From the NCBI RefSeq assembly GCF_049898325.1, contig NZ_JAFCXL010000017.1, positions 62,001 through 126,000 on the forward strand: a stretch of 64,000 nt of DNA. Direction: 5' to 3'. The notes under the pieces were generated by a model. That model had not been told where the DNA came from. It did no database searches and saw only the letters and a list, made by a program, of their open reading frames with translations. Both the position numbers and the translations under genes were made by a program. Shown here one piece after another: positions 29,001 to 37,896 of this stretch (its first letter is position 1; each line of letters opens with the position of its first letter). This DNA comes from JAFCUW01 sp049898325 (GTDB lineage Bacteria; Pseudomonadota; Gammaproteobacteria; Burkholderiales; Burkholderiaceae_D).

Positions 29001-30022
29001 CGGACGCCCCTGCACGTGGTGCCGGCGCCTCGGCCGGCCTGTGGACGCTGGCCTGGCGCCGCCTGCGCGCCGACCGCCTGGCGATGGCCGCGCTGGCCGT
29101 GCTGGCCGCCTTCGCCGTGCTGCTGTCGCTGGCGGCGGCGGGGCTGGTGGCCGCCGACTGGGAGACCGAGGCGGGCGTGAGCTATGCGCCGCCGTCCTTC
29201 CTGGGCGCCGGTGGCAGCGCTCCCGCCGCCGCCGCCCAGGTCCAGGCGCCACTGGCCGAGAACCCCTTCGACCCCCTGCAAGCGGACATCGCGGCGATTC
29301 GCGCGCAGGGCGGGGCGGGTGCAGCGGCGGTGGCCGCGCGCCGTGCCAGCTTGCCGTTCGGCGCCGACAAGTGGGGCCACGATATCGTCAAGAAAACCAT
29401 CAAGGGCGGGCAGACCTCGGTCGTCGTCGGCCTGGTCGCGGCCTTGCTGGCGGTGGGGCTGGGCACCCTGTTCGGCGCCCTGGCCGGCTTTTACGGGGGC
29501 GTGGTGGATGACCTGTTCAACTGGTTCTACAGCATTTTTACGGCGATCCCCTCGATCCTGATGATCCTGACGGTGGCGGCGGTGCTGCAGCACAAGGGCG
29601 TCGGCACCATCGTGCTGATCCTGGGCCTGACCGGGTGGACGGGGCCGTTCCGCCTGATGCGCGCCGAATACATGAAACACAAGGTGCGCGAATACGTCAT
29701 GGCTGCCGATGCCATCGGCGCCTCCGACTGGCGCAAGATGTTCGCGCATATTTTCCCCAACGTCAGCCACGTGGCGCTGGTGCAGCTGTCAATCCTGGTG
29801 GTCGGCTTCATCAAGGCCGAGGTGATCCTGTCCTTCCTGGGCTTCGGCGTGCCGGTCGGCACCGTGTCCTGGGGCAGCATGCTCAATGAAGCGCAGACCG
29901 AACTCATTCTGGGCAAGTGGTGGCAACTGGCGGCCGCCGCCACCGCCATGGCGCTGCTGGTGACGGCGTTTTCCCTGCTCACCGACGCCTTGCGCGACGC
30001 CCTCGATCCGAAACTCAAATGA
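28997..30022 (+). CDS. Peptide/nickel-type ABC transporter permease (DppC/OppC family)
   Basis: 341-aa second permease. The N-terminal TM helix is at about 27-50, followed by a long Ala/Pro-rich periplasmic stretch (about 60-115). Then comes the transport domain with the SLPFGADKWGHDIVKKTIKGG segment, the coupling loop REYVMAADAIGASDWRKMFAHIFPN, and LSFLGFGVPVGTVSWGSMLNEA near the end, all usual for DppC/OppC. The extended first periplasmic loop is longer than in E. coli DppC. It overlaps both neighbours by four bases, so this is one tight operon. Confidence 0.92.
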   Translation: MTDAPARGAGASAGLWTLAWRRLRADRLAMAALAVLAAFAVLLSLAAAGLVAADWETEAGVSYAPPSFLGAGGSAPAAAAQVQAPLAENPFDPLQADIAAIRAQGGAGAAAVAARRASLPFGADKWGHDIVKKTIKGGQTSVVVGLVAALLAVGLGTLFGALAGFYGGVVDDLFNWFYSIFTAIPSILMILTVAAVLQHKGVGTIVLILGLTGWTGPFRLMRAEYMKHKVREYVMAADAIGASDWRKMFAHIFPNVSHVALVQLSILVVGFIKAEVILSFLGFGVPVGTVSWGSMLNEAQTELILGKWWQLAAAATAMALLVTAFSLLTDALRDALDPKLK

Positions 30023-31719
30023 CGCCCGCCGACCCTTCCATGCTGTTACAGGTGCGCAACTTGCGCGTGCGCTTTCGTGTCGACAAGTTTTCCAGCGTCG
30101 AGGCCGTCAAGGGGATTTCCTTCGATGTGCCCCGCAACGCCACCGTGGCGCTGGTGGGCGAGTCTGGCAGCGGCAAGTCGGTCAGCTCGATGGCCGTGAT
30201 GGGCCTGCTCGACCCCGCCATCGCCAGTGTCGACCCGGCCAGCAGCATCGTGTTCGACGGGCGCGAGTTGCTCGGCTTGCCGCTGGCCCAGCGGCGGCGC
30301 CTGTGCGGCAAGGACATCGCCATGATTTTTCAGGAGCCGATGTCGTCCCTCAATCCCGTCTTCACGGTCGGCTTTCAGATCGGCGAAGTGCTGCGCCTGC
30401 ACTTGGCGATGGGGCGCCGGCAGGCGCGCGCGCGCACCATCGACCTGCTGCGCGAAGTGGGCATTCCCGATCCCGAGCGCAAGATCGACGCCTACCCCAG
30501 CCAGATGTCGGGCGGCCAGCAGCAGCGCGTGATGATCGCCATGGCGATTGCCTGCGAACCGAAGCTGCTCATTGCCGACGAACCGACCACGGCGCTCGAC
30601 GTGACGATCCAGCAGCAGATCGTCGAACTGCTGGCGGCGCTGCAGCGGCGCCGCAACATGGCGGTGCTGTTCATCACCCACGACCTGGCGCTGGTGGGAG
30701 AGATGGCCGACCAGGTCATCGTGATGCGCCACGGCGAGGTGCGCGAAAGGGGGGCGGTGCAGCAGATTTTCCAGCAGCCGGCCGACCCCTACACGCGCGC
30801 GCTGCTGCTGTGCCGGCCGAAGCTGGACCAGCGGCCGCTGCGCCTGCCCGTGATCGATGAGGTGCTCGCCGGCGGTGGCGCCGGCGCCGCGGCGGCCCCG
30901 GCGCCCCAGCGCCAACGGGGCAGCAGCCCCCTCGACGTGCCCTTGCTGGTGGTCGAGGGCTTGTCGAAAAGTTTTTACAGCCGCGCCGGCTGGTTCGGCA
31001 AGCGCGAGTTCAAGGCGGTCGAGAACGTCTCATTCACGCTCGCCAGGGGCAAGACGCTGGGCGTGGTGGGCGAATCGGGCTCTGGCAAAAGCACCGTCGG
31101 CCTGACCTTGCTGCGCCTGCACCGGGCCAGCGCGGGCAGCGCCCATTTCGAGGGGCGCGACCTGTTCGCCATGACGGACGCCCAGTTCCTGCCGTACAAA
31201 CGGCGTATCCAGATTATCTTCCAGAATCCCTACGCCTCGCTCAACCCTCGCTTCACGGTCGGCCAGATCCTGCTCGAGCCCATGCGCATCCACCGCATCG
31301 GCGCCAGCGACGGCGAACGGCTGGCGATGGCCGAAGCGCTGCTGCGCCGGGTCGGCTTGCCCACCGCGGCGCTGCAGCGCTATCCGCACGAGTTTTCCGG
31401 CGGCCAGCGCCAGCGCATTGCGATTGCCCGCTGCCTGACGATGCAGCCGGAAATTCTCGTCTGCGATGAATCGGTGTCGGCGCTCGACGTGTCGGTGCAG
31501 GCCCAGGTGCTCAATCTGCTGCAGGATCTGCAGGATGAATTTGGCCTGAGCTACGTGTTCATCTCGCACGATCTGGCGGTGGTGAAGTACATCGCCGACC
31601 AGGTGATGGTGATGCACCACGGTCACGTGGTCGAACTGGCCGATTCGGACGTGCTGTACCGCGACCCCCGGCACGCCTACACAAAAACCTTGCTCAGTGC
31701 CATTCCGAAGGGGGCGTGA
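30019..31719 (+). CDS. Fused double ATP-binding subunit of the peptide-type ABC transporter
   Basis: 566-aa cytoplasmic ATPase with two complete nucleotide-binding domains, equivalent to DppD joined to DppF. Each half has Walker A (GESGSGKS at about residue 50 and again at about 350), a signature (SGGQQQRV in the first, SGGQRQRIAIA in the second) and a Walker B with Glu or Asp (LLIADEPTTALD; ILVCDESVSALD). The linker around 285-305 is Ala/Pro-rich. ATG 30019 overlaps the upstream stop. An ORF opening at 29917 adds only out-of-family residues. One polypeptide could supply the full ATPase dimer for the two permeases. Confidence 0.92.
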   Translation: MTPADPSMLLQVRNLRVRFRVDKFSSVEAVKGISFDVPRNATVALVGESGSGKSVSSMAVMGLLDPAIASVDPASSIVFDGRELLGLPLAQRRRLCGKDIAMIFQEPMSSLNPVFTVGFQIGEVLRLHLAMGRRQARARTIDLLREVGIPDPERKIDAYPSQMSGGQQQRVMIAMAIACEPKLLIADEPTTALDVTIQQQIVELLAALQRRRNMAVLFITHDLALVGEMADQVIVMRHGEVRERGAVQQIFQQPADPYTRALLLCRPKLDQRPLRLPVIDEVLAGGGAGAAAAPAPQRQRGSSPLDVPLLVVEGLSKSFYSRAGWFGKREFKAVENVSFTLARGKTLGVVGESGSGKSTVGLTLLRLHRASAGSAHFEGRDLFAMTDAQFLPYKRRIQIIFQNPYASLNPRFTVGQILLEPMRIHRIGASDGERLAMAEALLRRVGLPTAALQRYPHEFSGGQRQRIAIARCLTMQPEILVCDESVSALDVSVQAQVLNLLQDLQDEFGLSYVFISHDLAVVKYIADQVMVMHHGHVVELADSDVLYRDPRHAYTKTLLSAIPKGA

Positions 31720-31752
31720 GCCGCCGCCGGCAAATTCCGCTACCATCTGCCC

Positions 31753-32715
31753 ATGTCCCAACTCGTTCACCTGATTCAAACCTACGGCGTGCTGATCGTC
31801 TTTGGCACCGTGCTGCTCGAGCAGATCGGCCTGCCCATTCCCGCCATGCCCATGCTGATCGTGGCGGGGGCGCTGGCCGCCGGCGGCGAAATCAGCTGGG
31901 CCGCGGTGCTCGCCGCCAGCGTGGGCGCCTGCCTGATCAGCGATTATTTCTGGTTCAAGGCGGGGCGCTTTTATGGCAAGCGGGTGCTGCGCCTGCTGTG
32001 CAAGATTTCGCTCTCGCCCGATTACTGCGTCAGCCAGACGGAGGACAAGTTCCGCCGCTGGGGCGCGAAATCGCTGCTGGTGGCCAAGTTCGTGCCCGGC
32101 TTTAACACGGTGGCGCCGCCGCTGGCTGGCGCCATGGGCACCACCACGCCCGTGTTCCTGGTCTATAGCGTGCTGGGGGCGCTGCTGTGGAGCGCGGTGG
32201 GGATCGGCATCGGCATGCTGTTCAAGGATGGCATCGACGACGTGCTGACCACCCTGGAAACCATGGGCGGGGTGGCCCTGTCGGGCCTGCTGGTGCTGCT
32301 CGCTGCCTTTATCCTGTACAAGTATGTGGAGCGGCGGCGCTTTCGCAACAGCCTGCCGGCCGAGCGCATCGGCATGGATGAGCTGATCGCCTTGCAAGGC
32401 AGCGGCGCGGCGCCCCTGATCATCGATGCGCGCAGCCTCACCGCCCGCGAACTCGAGGCCGCCATTCCCGGCGCGCTCGCGTATGCGGCCTGCGAGCCGG
32501 GTCAACTGATGGCCTCGCTCGACAAGGACCGCCACATCGTCGTCTATTGCAGCTGTCCAAACGACGTCACCGCAGCCCAAGTGGCGCGGCAGTTTGTCGC
32601 CAACGGCTTTCACCGCGCCCGCGCCCTGCACGGCGGGCTCGACGCCTGGAACCGCGCGCAGGCGCCCGCCGACGCTGCCGCACCGGCCACTCCGCGCGAA
32701 AAGCGCGTAGTCTGA
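31753..32715 (+). CDS. DedA-family membrane protein fused to a rhodanese domain
   Basis: 320-aa fusion. Residues 1-195 are a DedA/SNARE-associated module, now viewed as a phospholipid scramblase or undecaprenyl-phosphate flippase-like family; visible motifs are EQIGLPIPAMPMLIVAGAL and the KFVPGFNTVAPPLAGAMG core. Residues about 205-305 form a cytoplasmic rhodanese domain with active-site Cys in VVYCSCPNDVTAA. The active loop CSCPND is unlike the classical CRxGxR sulfurtransferase loop, so catalytic sulfur transfer is not assured. It starts 33 bases after the ABC ATPase and may be read through from that operon. Confidence 0.9.
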   Translation: MSQLVHLIQTYGVLIVFGTVLLEQIGLPIPAMPMLIVAGALAAGGEISWAAVLAASVGACLISDYFWFKAGRFYGKRVLRLLCKISLSPDYCVSQTEDKFRRWGAKSLLVAKFVPGFNTVAPPLAGAMGTTTPVFLVYSVLGALLWSAVGIGIGMLFKDGIDDVLTTLETMGGVALSGLLVLLAAFILYKYVERRRFRNSLPAERIGMDELIALQGSGAAPLIIDARSLTARELEAAIPGALAYAACEPGQLMASLDKDRHIVVYCSCPNDVTAAQVARQFVANGFHRARALHGGLDAWNRAQAPADAAAPATPREKRVV

Positions 32716-32848
32716 CTACTCGCTGTGCGCCGGCACCTGTCATTTGACGAGGTGGCCGGCCGGGGTAGGGTGGCGCCAGTCACCGTTGATGTACTTTAAC
32801 TACAAAGATTGCTTGCGTCCTTGGCCAGAATTCCTTAAGCTTGGCCGC

Positions 32849-33865
32849 ATGACATCGACTTTCCACGACGCGCCGCCCTTGTCGGCATTTTCCGACGGCC
32901 CGCGCCTGCTCGCCGACATCGGCGGCACCAACGCCCGCTTCGCGCTCGAGACGGCGCCGGGCCAGTTCGTCCACATCGAAGTGCTGCCGTGCGCCAGTTT
33001 CGCCACGCTCGAACTGGCGCTGGCCGCTTACTGCGCCATGCCGGACGTGGCGGCGCTGTTGGCGGCGCCGATCCGCCACGCCGCCATCGCCATCGCCAAC
33101 CCCGTGGTGGGCGACGTGGTGCGCATGACCAACCATCACTGGGAATTTTCCATTTCCGCCCTGCAGCGGTCGTGCGGCTTCACCACCCTGGTGGTGGTCA
33201 ACGATTTCAGTGCGCTGGCCTACGCCGTGCCGCAACTGGCGGCCCACCAGAAGGAAAAAATCGGCGGCGGCACGGCGCTGGAGGGCGCCCCGCTGGGCTT
33301 GCTGGGCGCGGGCACGGGGCTAGGCGTGTCGGGCTTGATTCCCATCGACGACCAGTGGACGGCGCTGCGCAGCGAAGGCGGGCACGTGACGTTTTCGCCC
33401 GCTAATGCGCAGGAGCTCGCCATCCTGCAATTTGCCTGGACCCGCTTCGAGCACGTCTCGGCCGAGCGTCTGCTCTCCGGTGGCGGCCTCGAGCTCATTT
33501 ACAGTGCGCTGGCGCAGCACCTGGGCGCGCCCGACGAGGCGCTGGCGGCGCCGGCCATCGTCGAGCGCGCCCTGGGCGGGCAGTGCGCGCTGTGCGACCA
33601 GGTGGTCGAAGCGTTTTGCGGCATGCTGGGCACGGTGGCGGGCAACCTGGCCGTCACCCTCGGCGCGCAGGGCGGTATCTATATAGGCGGCGGCATCGTG
33701 CCGCGGCTGGGAGCGCGCTTTGCCGCCTCGTGCTTCCGCCGCCGCTTCGAGCAGAAAGGCCGCTTCGTCCACTACCTGGCGCAGGTACCCACCTGGGTCA
33801 TCACGGCGCAGTACCCGGCCTTCCTGGGCGTGTCGGCCCTGCTGGCCGAGCAGCTCGCCGCCTGA
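32849..33865 (+). CDS. glk: Glucokinase
   Basis: Phosphorylates glucose with ATP at entry to glycolysis or the Entner-Doudoroff pathway. It belongs to the bacterial Glk family: LLADIGGTNARFALE is the phosphate-binding motif, VVVNDFSALAYAVPQL carries the catalytic Asp, and LGAGTGLGVSGLIP and SEGGHVTFSP follow in the right order. ATG 32849 gives 338 aa; upstream in-frame ATGs at 32789 and 32744 would add residues unlike the family, but no clear Shine-Dalgarno decides. The downstream segment is open, with no operon partner. Confidence 0.92.
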   Translation: MTSTFHDAPPLSAFSDGPRLLADIGGTNARFALETAPGQFVHIEVLPCASFATLELALAAYCAMPDVAALLAAPIRHAAIAIANPVVGDVVRMTNHHWEFSISALQRSCGFTTLVVVNDFSALAYAVPQLAAHQKEKIGGGTALEGAPLGLLGAGTGLGVSGLIPIDDQWTALRSEGGHVTFSPANAQELAILQFAWTRFEHVSAERLLSGGGLELIYSALAQHLGAPDEALAAPAIVERALGGQCALCDQVVEAFCGMLGTVAGNLAVTLGAQGGIYIGGGIVPRLGARFAASCFRRRFEQKGRFVHYLAQVPTWVITAQYPAFLGVSALLAEQLAA

Positions 33866-34261
33866 CGGCGTCGCTGGCGGCCCTGGCGTGTGCCACCGCC
33901 GGTTTTATGGGGTACAATGGGCGCAGTGTGAAGTGACGATGTCGATCGTTCTTGCGTTGCGCGCGCCCAGCCCCGGCTGCGAAGCGGCCGCAAAAAAGAA
34001 GCGTTTCGCTTTAGAATCAACGGCTTGGCGCCTGCGCGCCCCTTGCCCGCTGATGGGTGGCCCCGCGCAAGCGGCCCCCGCGCCTTCAACATTCTATCGG
34101 TAGCAATCGAGCCCTTTGCCTCCCGGCGCCGGTGCTTGACGCCAGTTTCGACGACAACTGTGTGTCCGTCGGCCTCTTGCAATGACGGCCGTCTGCTGCG
34201 TTGTTCAGTTTAAGTAAATTTCTTTTTGCATTGCCTTTGCAAGATCCGTTGACACATCGCT
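33866..34261. other. Intergenic region before scpB, no gene seen
   Basis: 396 bases between glk and scpB. A TACAAT (33915-33920) and a TAGAAT near 34011 are possible -10 elements, without good -35 partners. No terminator with a T-run after glk is obvious, and short ORFs here are not supported. Confidence 0.5.
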
Positions 34262-35062
34262 ATGAATACTGATGAGGCCAAGCGTGTCCTCGAGACCGCG
34301 CTGTTATGCGCGCGCGAGCCGCTGTCCATCTACAGCATGAAAAAACTGTTCGTCGATGCCGATGACCATGGCAGGACCACGGGTGGCGCTTCGGCCGCGC
34401 CCGGGGTCGAGGTCGAACGGATCAAGTTGATGCTCGAAGAACTGCACCACGATTGGCAGGAGCGGGGTATCGAGCTCGTCAGTCTGGCCAGCGGCTGGCG
34501 CTTTCAAAGCCGGCCGGAGATGAAGGTGTACCTCGATCGCATGAGTCCGGAAAAGCCGCCCAAGTATTCGCGGGCCACCATGGAAACGCTGTCGATCATC
34601 GCTTACCGCCAGCCCGTCACGCGCGGCGATATCGAGGAAATCCGCGGCGTGACGGTCAATTCGCAGACCATCAAGATGCTCGAAGAGCGGGGCTGGATCG
34701 ACGTCATCGGCCACCGCGAAGTGATCGGCCGGCCCGCTTTGCTGGGCACGACCCGGCAGTTTCTCGATGACCTGGGATTGAACAGCCTGTCCCAGTTGCC
34801 GCCCTTGCAGCAAGTGGCCCTGAACAATGAGGGTGGCGCAATGGCGGCGCTGGAAGCGGCCCTGCAGGAAAATTTTGACAAAGCGGCGGCCCAGGTGGCT
34901 GCCGGTAACGAAGGCGCGGGCGGCATTGCAGTCGCGGCCGGCTCCAATGCTTCACTTGCTGAAGCTCCCATTTACGACGCTGCGCCAGAGACACCGGTTG
35001 ATGCCGCGCCAGGTCAGCAGACCTCAGACATTTCAGATATAAATAATGAACACAACAATTAA
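34262..35062 (+). CDS. scpB: Segregation and condensation protein B
   Basis: Winged-helix subunit of the SMC-ScpA-ScpB condensin, needed for chromosome segregation. Family segments are MNTDEAKRVLETALLCAREPLS, LASGWRFQSRPE and the strongly conserved YSRATMETLSIIAYRQPVTRGDIEEIRGV. The C-terminal ~85 residues are Ala-rich and probably disordered. The 266-aa length is slightly above the usual. It overlaps rluB by 17 bases, the scpB-rluB pairing seen in many proteobacteria. scpA is not in the window. Confidence 0.94.
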   Translation: MNTDEAKRVLETALLCAREPLSIYSMKKLFVDADDHGRTTGGASAAPGVEVERIKLMLEELHHDWQERGIELVSLASGWRFQSRPEMKVYLDRMSPEKPPKYSRATMETLSIIAYRQPVTRGDIEEIRGVTVNSQTIKMLEERGWIDVIGHREVIGRPALLGTTRQFLDDLGLNSLSQLPPLQQVALNNEGGAMAALEAALQENFDKAAAQVAAGNEGAGGIAVAAGSNASLAEAPIYDAAPETPVDAAPGQQTSDISDINNEHNN

Positions 35063-37067
35063 ATCCCCTGATTCCGACCTGCCTGGCGCCGCCGTTGCCG
35101 TCGACAAGCCTAAACGCCGCACCAAGGCGCAGATCGAGGCCGACAATGCCGCCGGCATCACCAAGCCCCGCGCCAAGCGCGCCAAGCCGGCCGCCGAGGC
35201 GGACGGCGCCAGCGTCTCGCCGGCCGCTGCGCCAGCGGCCGTCGAGATGCTGGCGCCAGCGGACGACCATCCCGTGGTCCAGCGCAAGGCGCGCCCCGCC
35301 AAGGTGATTCCCGCCAAGGCCGCCGCCGCCGCTGCTGCTGCCGAAGCGGCCGCCGCCGCGCCGGCAGCGTCCGACGAGGGCGATGCGCCGCGCCAGGAGC
35401 GTGGTCCGCGCACCCCGCGCGGTCCGCGCCAGATGCGTGAGCAGCGCCAGATGCGCGAGCCGAAGCCGCAGCGTCCCGCGCGCGATGGCCGTGGCCCGCA
35501 GGGTGCGCCGGTCGATGCCGCCCATCCGGGCGAGGACGGCGCCATCGCCGTCGTGGCCGGCGAGCATGTCCGCCCCGAGCGCGGCCCCCGCCCCGAGCGC
35601 GCCGCCGACGCCAAGCCGCGCGTGAAAAAGAACAAGAAGGGCAATCCCGGCCTGCAGCACCACAAGAAGGCCCGCGGCGGCGATGATGCCGATGCGGTGT
35701 TCTCGTACGTCACCTCGGACGACTTCGATGCCAACGACGGCGGCCGCGGCCAGAGCGCCAAGGTCGTCAAGCGCGACCTCACGTCCGACGACGACGCACC
35801 GAAACTGCACAAGGTACTGGCCGAAGCGGGCCTCGGTTCGCGCCGCGACATGGAAGACCTGATCGTGGCCGGCCGTGTCTCCGTCAACGGCGAGCCGGCC
35901 CACATTGGCCAGCGCATCCTGCCGTCCGACGCCGTGCGCATCAACGGCAAGCTGATCCAGCGTAAAGTGAGCACCAAGCCGCCGCGCGTGCTGGTGTACC
36001 ACAAGCCGGCCGGCGAAATCGTCAGCGCCGACGATCCGGAAGGCCGCGCCTCCGTGTTTGATCGCCTGCCGACCATGAAGGCCGGCAAGTGGCTGGCCGT
36101 GGGCCGGCTCGACTTCAACACCGAGGGCCTGCTGCTGTTTACCACCTCCGGTGACCTGGCCAACCGCCTGATGCACCCCCGCTACAACATCGACCGCGAG
36201 TACGCCGTGCGCACCCTGGGCGAGCTCGAAGAGGGCATGCGCCAGAAACTGCTGGCCGGCGTCGAACTCGAAGACGGCGTGGCCTCGTTCACCAAGATCG
36301 CCGATGGCGGCGGCGAGGGCATCAACAAGTGGTACCGCGTGGTGATCGGCGAAGGCCGTAACCGCGAAGTGCGCCGCATGTTCGAGGCGGTCGGCCTGAC
36401 CGTCTCGCGCCTGATCCGTACCCGCTACGGCGCCATGACCTTGCCGAGCAGCCTCAAGCGTGGCCGTTGGGAAGAGCTGGAAGAAAACGATGTGCGCTCG
36501 CTGCTGACCGCGTTCGGCGTCGAAAAGAAAGGCGAGAAAGTCGCGCCCGACAGCCGTGGCCCGAAACCGAAAGGCGCCGCCGCCGCGGGTGGCTTCAGCC
36601 CCGCCCGCGTGCCTGGCGAAGTCGACGGCAACCGCGCCGACCGCGACACCAACCGCAACGTCGATCCGTTTGCCGGCACCGCCGGCCGTGGTCGCGGCGG
36701 CCGCAGCCAGGGTCGCAACACCCCGCTGGTGGGCGCCGGCTACGGTGGCATGGCCGGCGGCCATCCCACCGGTGGCGACGCGCCGGCGTTCACGCCTGGC
36801 AATGGCCAGGGGCCGCGCGCCAAGGGTCCCGGTTTTAAAGGTGGCAAGCCGCAAGGGCAGGGTCGTCCGGGCGGCGGCGGTGGCGCCGGTGGTGCCGGGG
36901 GGGCCGGTCGTTCCAGCGGCGCGCCGGCCAAGGGCCCGCGCCAGCCCGATCCCCTGCAGACCACCTTTGGCTTCGGCAATGCCGGTGGCGGCTCGCGCCG
37001 TCCGCAGGGTCCGCAAGGCCCCCGCAACGCCGACCAGGGCGCGCCGCGGCGCGGCCGCCGCGGCTAA
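35046..37067 (+). CDS. rluB: 23S rRNA pseudouridine(2605) synthase RluB with long disordered tails
   Basis: Converts U2605 of 23S rRNA to pseudouridine. The catalytic core is in the middle: an S4 RNA-binding domain at about 254-315 (LHKVLAEAGLGSRRDMEDLI) and the RsuA/RluB synthase domain, with the catalytic Asp at about 355 in GRLDFNTEGLLLFT. At 673 aa it is more than twice the E. coli length. Residues 1-250 are Lys/Ala/Pro/Arg-rich, and residues about 500-673 are Gly/Arg/Pro-rich with RG-type repeats. These tails are charged, low-complexity and probably bind RNA or ribosomes non-specifically. Overlaps scpB by 17 bases. Confidence 0.93.
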   Translation: MNTTIKSPDSDLPGAAVAVDKPKRRTKAQIEADNAAGITKPRAKRAKPAAEADGASVSPAAAPAAVEMLAPADDHPVVQRKARPAKVIPAKAAAAAAAAEAAAAAPAASDEGDAPRQERGPRTPRGPRQMREQRQMREPKPQRPARDGRGPQGAPVDAAHPGEDGAIAVVAGEHVRPERGPRPERAADAKPRVKKNKKGNPGLQHHKKARGGDDADAVFSYVTSDDFDANDGGRGQSAKVVKRDLTSDDDAPKLHKVLAEAGLGSRRDMEDLIVAGRVSVNGEPAHIGQRILPSDAVRINGKLIQRKVSTKPPRVLVYHKPAGEIVSADDPEGRASVFDRLPTMKAGKWLAVGRLDFNTEGLLLFTTSGDLANRLMHPRYNIDREYAVRTLGELEEGMRQKLLAGVELEDGVASFTKIADGGGEGINKWYRVVIGEGRNREVRRMFEAVGLTVSRLIRTRYGAMTLPSSLKRGRWEELEENDVRSLLTAFGVEKKGEKVAPDSRGPKPKGAAAAGGFSPARVPGEVDGNRADRDTNRNVDPFAGTAGRGRGGRSQGRNTPLVGAGYGGMAGGHPTGGDAPAFTPGNGQGPRAKGPGFKGGKPQGQGRPGGGGGAGGAGGAGRSSGAPAKGPRQPDPLQTTFGFGNAGGGSRRPQGPQGPRNADQGAPRRGRRG

Positions 37068-37184
37068 AAAGGGCGGCCGCACGCTTGAAAAACGGGGCGC
37101 GCGGCGCCATCTGCGCCAAACCTCCGTTGATCGTGCAGTGCAGCAATCATGTGTTGTTTGATCGTTCATTTGACGTCGCTGCGA

Positions 37185-37213
37185 TTGCAGGGTATGTCAA
37201 AAAGCGCTATAAT
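37185..37213 (+). promoter_or_regulatory. Sigma-70 promoter for the rimP-nusA-infB operon
   Basis: -35 TTGCAG (37185-37190), 17-bp spacer, perfect -10 TATAAT (37208-37213). Transcription would start near 37220. Confidence 0.8.
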
Positions 37214-37310
37214 CGCTAACCTGATAAAAGTTGTTACGAAGTGGTCGCATCGGTGTCAACCCATCGGTCCATCGCGCAAGCGCTTTGATCTGGTTAAAGA
37301 TTTTGGAGGG

Positions 37311-37334
37311 ATGGGCATTTGCCCATTTTTTTTT
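37311..37334 (+). terminator. Leader terminator/attenuator before rimP
   Basis: Stem ATGGGC (37311-37316), loop ATTT, GCCCAT (37321-37326), with nine T's to 37334. It stands about 75 bases before the rimP start and downstream of the promoter, so transcripts must pass it to express the operon. Confidence 0.75.
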
Positions 37335-37407
37335 GGTAAAACGTTTTTGTTGTCCTGGCGTTCGACGGGCCGGATGGCGCGAACGGACAGGGTCCTGGAG
37401 AAGTCGA

Positions 37408-37896
37408 TTGCAGCAGTTTGATTTGATCGCCAAAACGGTAACCGGGCTGGGCTATGACCTCGTCGATGTGGAGCGGGGCGAGCGCGGCATTTTGCGCGTG
37501 TATATCGATTTCACCGCCGCCGACGCGGAAGAAAAAGGCCTGATCACGGTCGAAGACTGTGCCACCGTCAGTCACCAGTTGTCGCATGTGCTGACGGTCG
37601 AGAATGTCGCTTACGAGCGCCTGGAAATCTCGTCGCCGGGGCTCGACCGCCCGGTGCGCACGATGGCCGACTTCGAGCGCTTTGCCGGCGAAGAGTGCAC
37701 GGTCAAACTGCGCACGGCCTTTCCCGGCAGTGCCAACCGCAAGACCTACACGGGTATCTTGCAGGCGCCGCAGGGCGACAAAATCGGTTTGGAATTTGAA
37801 AGCAAGGATGGTCCGGCGCAGTTGGAGTTTACGCTGGCGGACCTGGATAAGGCACGTTTGGTGCCGCAGGTGGATTTTAAGAAGGGCAAAGCATGA
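37408..37896 (+). CDS. rimP: Ribosome maturation factor RimP
   Basis: 162-aa factor for 30S subunit maturation. Conserved segments: TVTGLGYDLVDVERGERGILRVYID, the TVEDCATVSHQLSHVL stretch, and LEISSPGLDRPVRT. The start is TTG 37408, with GGAG at 37397-37400 and 7-nt spacing; it gives the usual length. An ORF opening at 37231 would put the leader hairpin in frame and is rejected. It overlaps nusA by four bases. Confidence 0.93.
   Translation: MQQFDLIAKTVTGLGYDLVDVERGERGILRVYIDFTAADAEEKGLITVEDCATVSHQLSHVLTVENVAYERLEISSPGLDRPVRTMADFERFAGEECTVKLRTAFPGSANRKTYTGILQAPQGDKIGLEFESKDGPAQLEFTLADLDKARLVPQVDFKKGKA

Larger units (their letters stand above)
37068..37407 (+). promoter_or_regulatory. Leader region of the rimP-nusA-infB operon
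   Basis: 340 bases holding the operon promoter (37185-37213) and a terminator-like hairpin (37311-37334) in an untranslated leader of about 190 bases. CCCATC (37260-37265) can pair with GATGGG (37310-37315), which would open the terminator. Weinberg/Naville-type rimP leaders with a terminator are known in other proteobacteria, and NusA is known to regulate its own operon in E. coli; extension to this sequence is inference. Confidence 0.65.

Noticed and set aside
29917..30018. N-terminal extension of the fused ABC ATPase
   Set aside because: The added residues are an out-of-frame reading of the permease; ATG 30019 overlaps the permease stop as in tight operons.
37231..37407. N-terminal extension of rimP
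   Set aside because: It would translate through the leader terminator; TTG 37408 has a proper ribosome-binding site.
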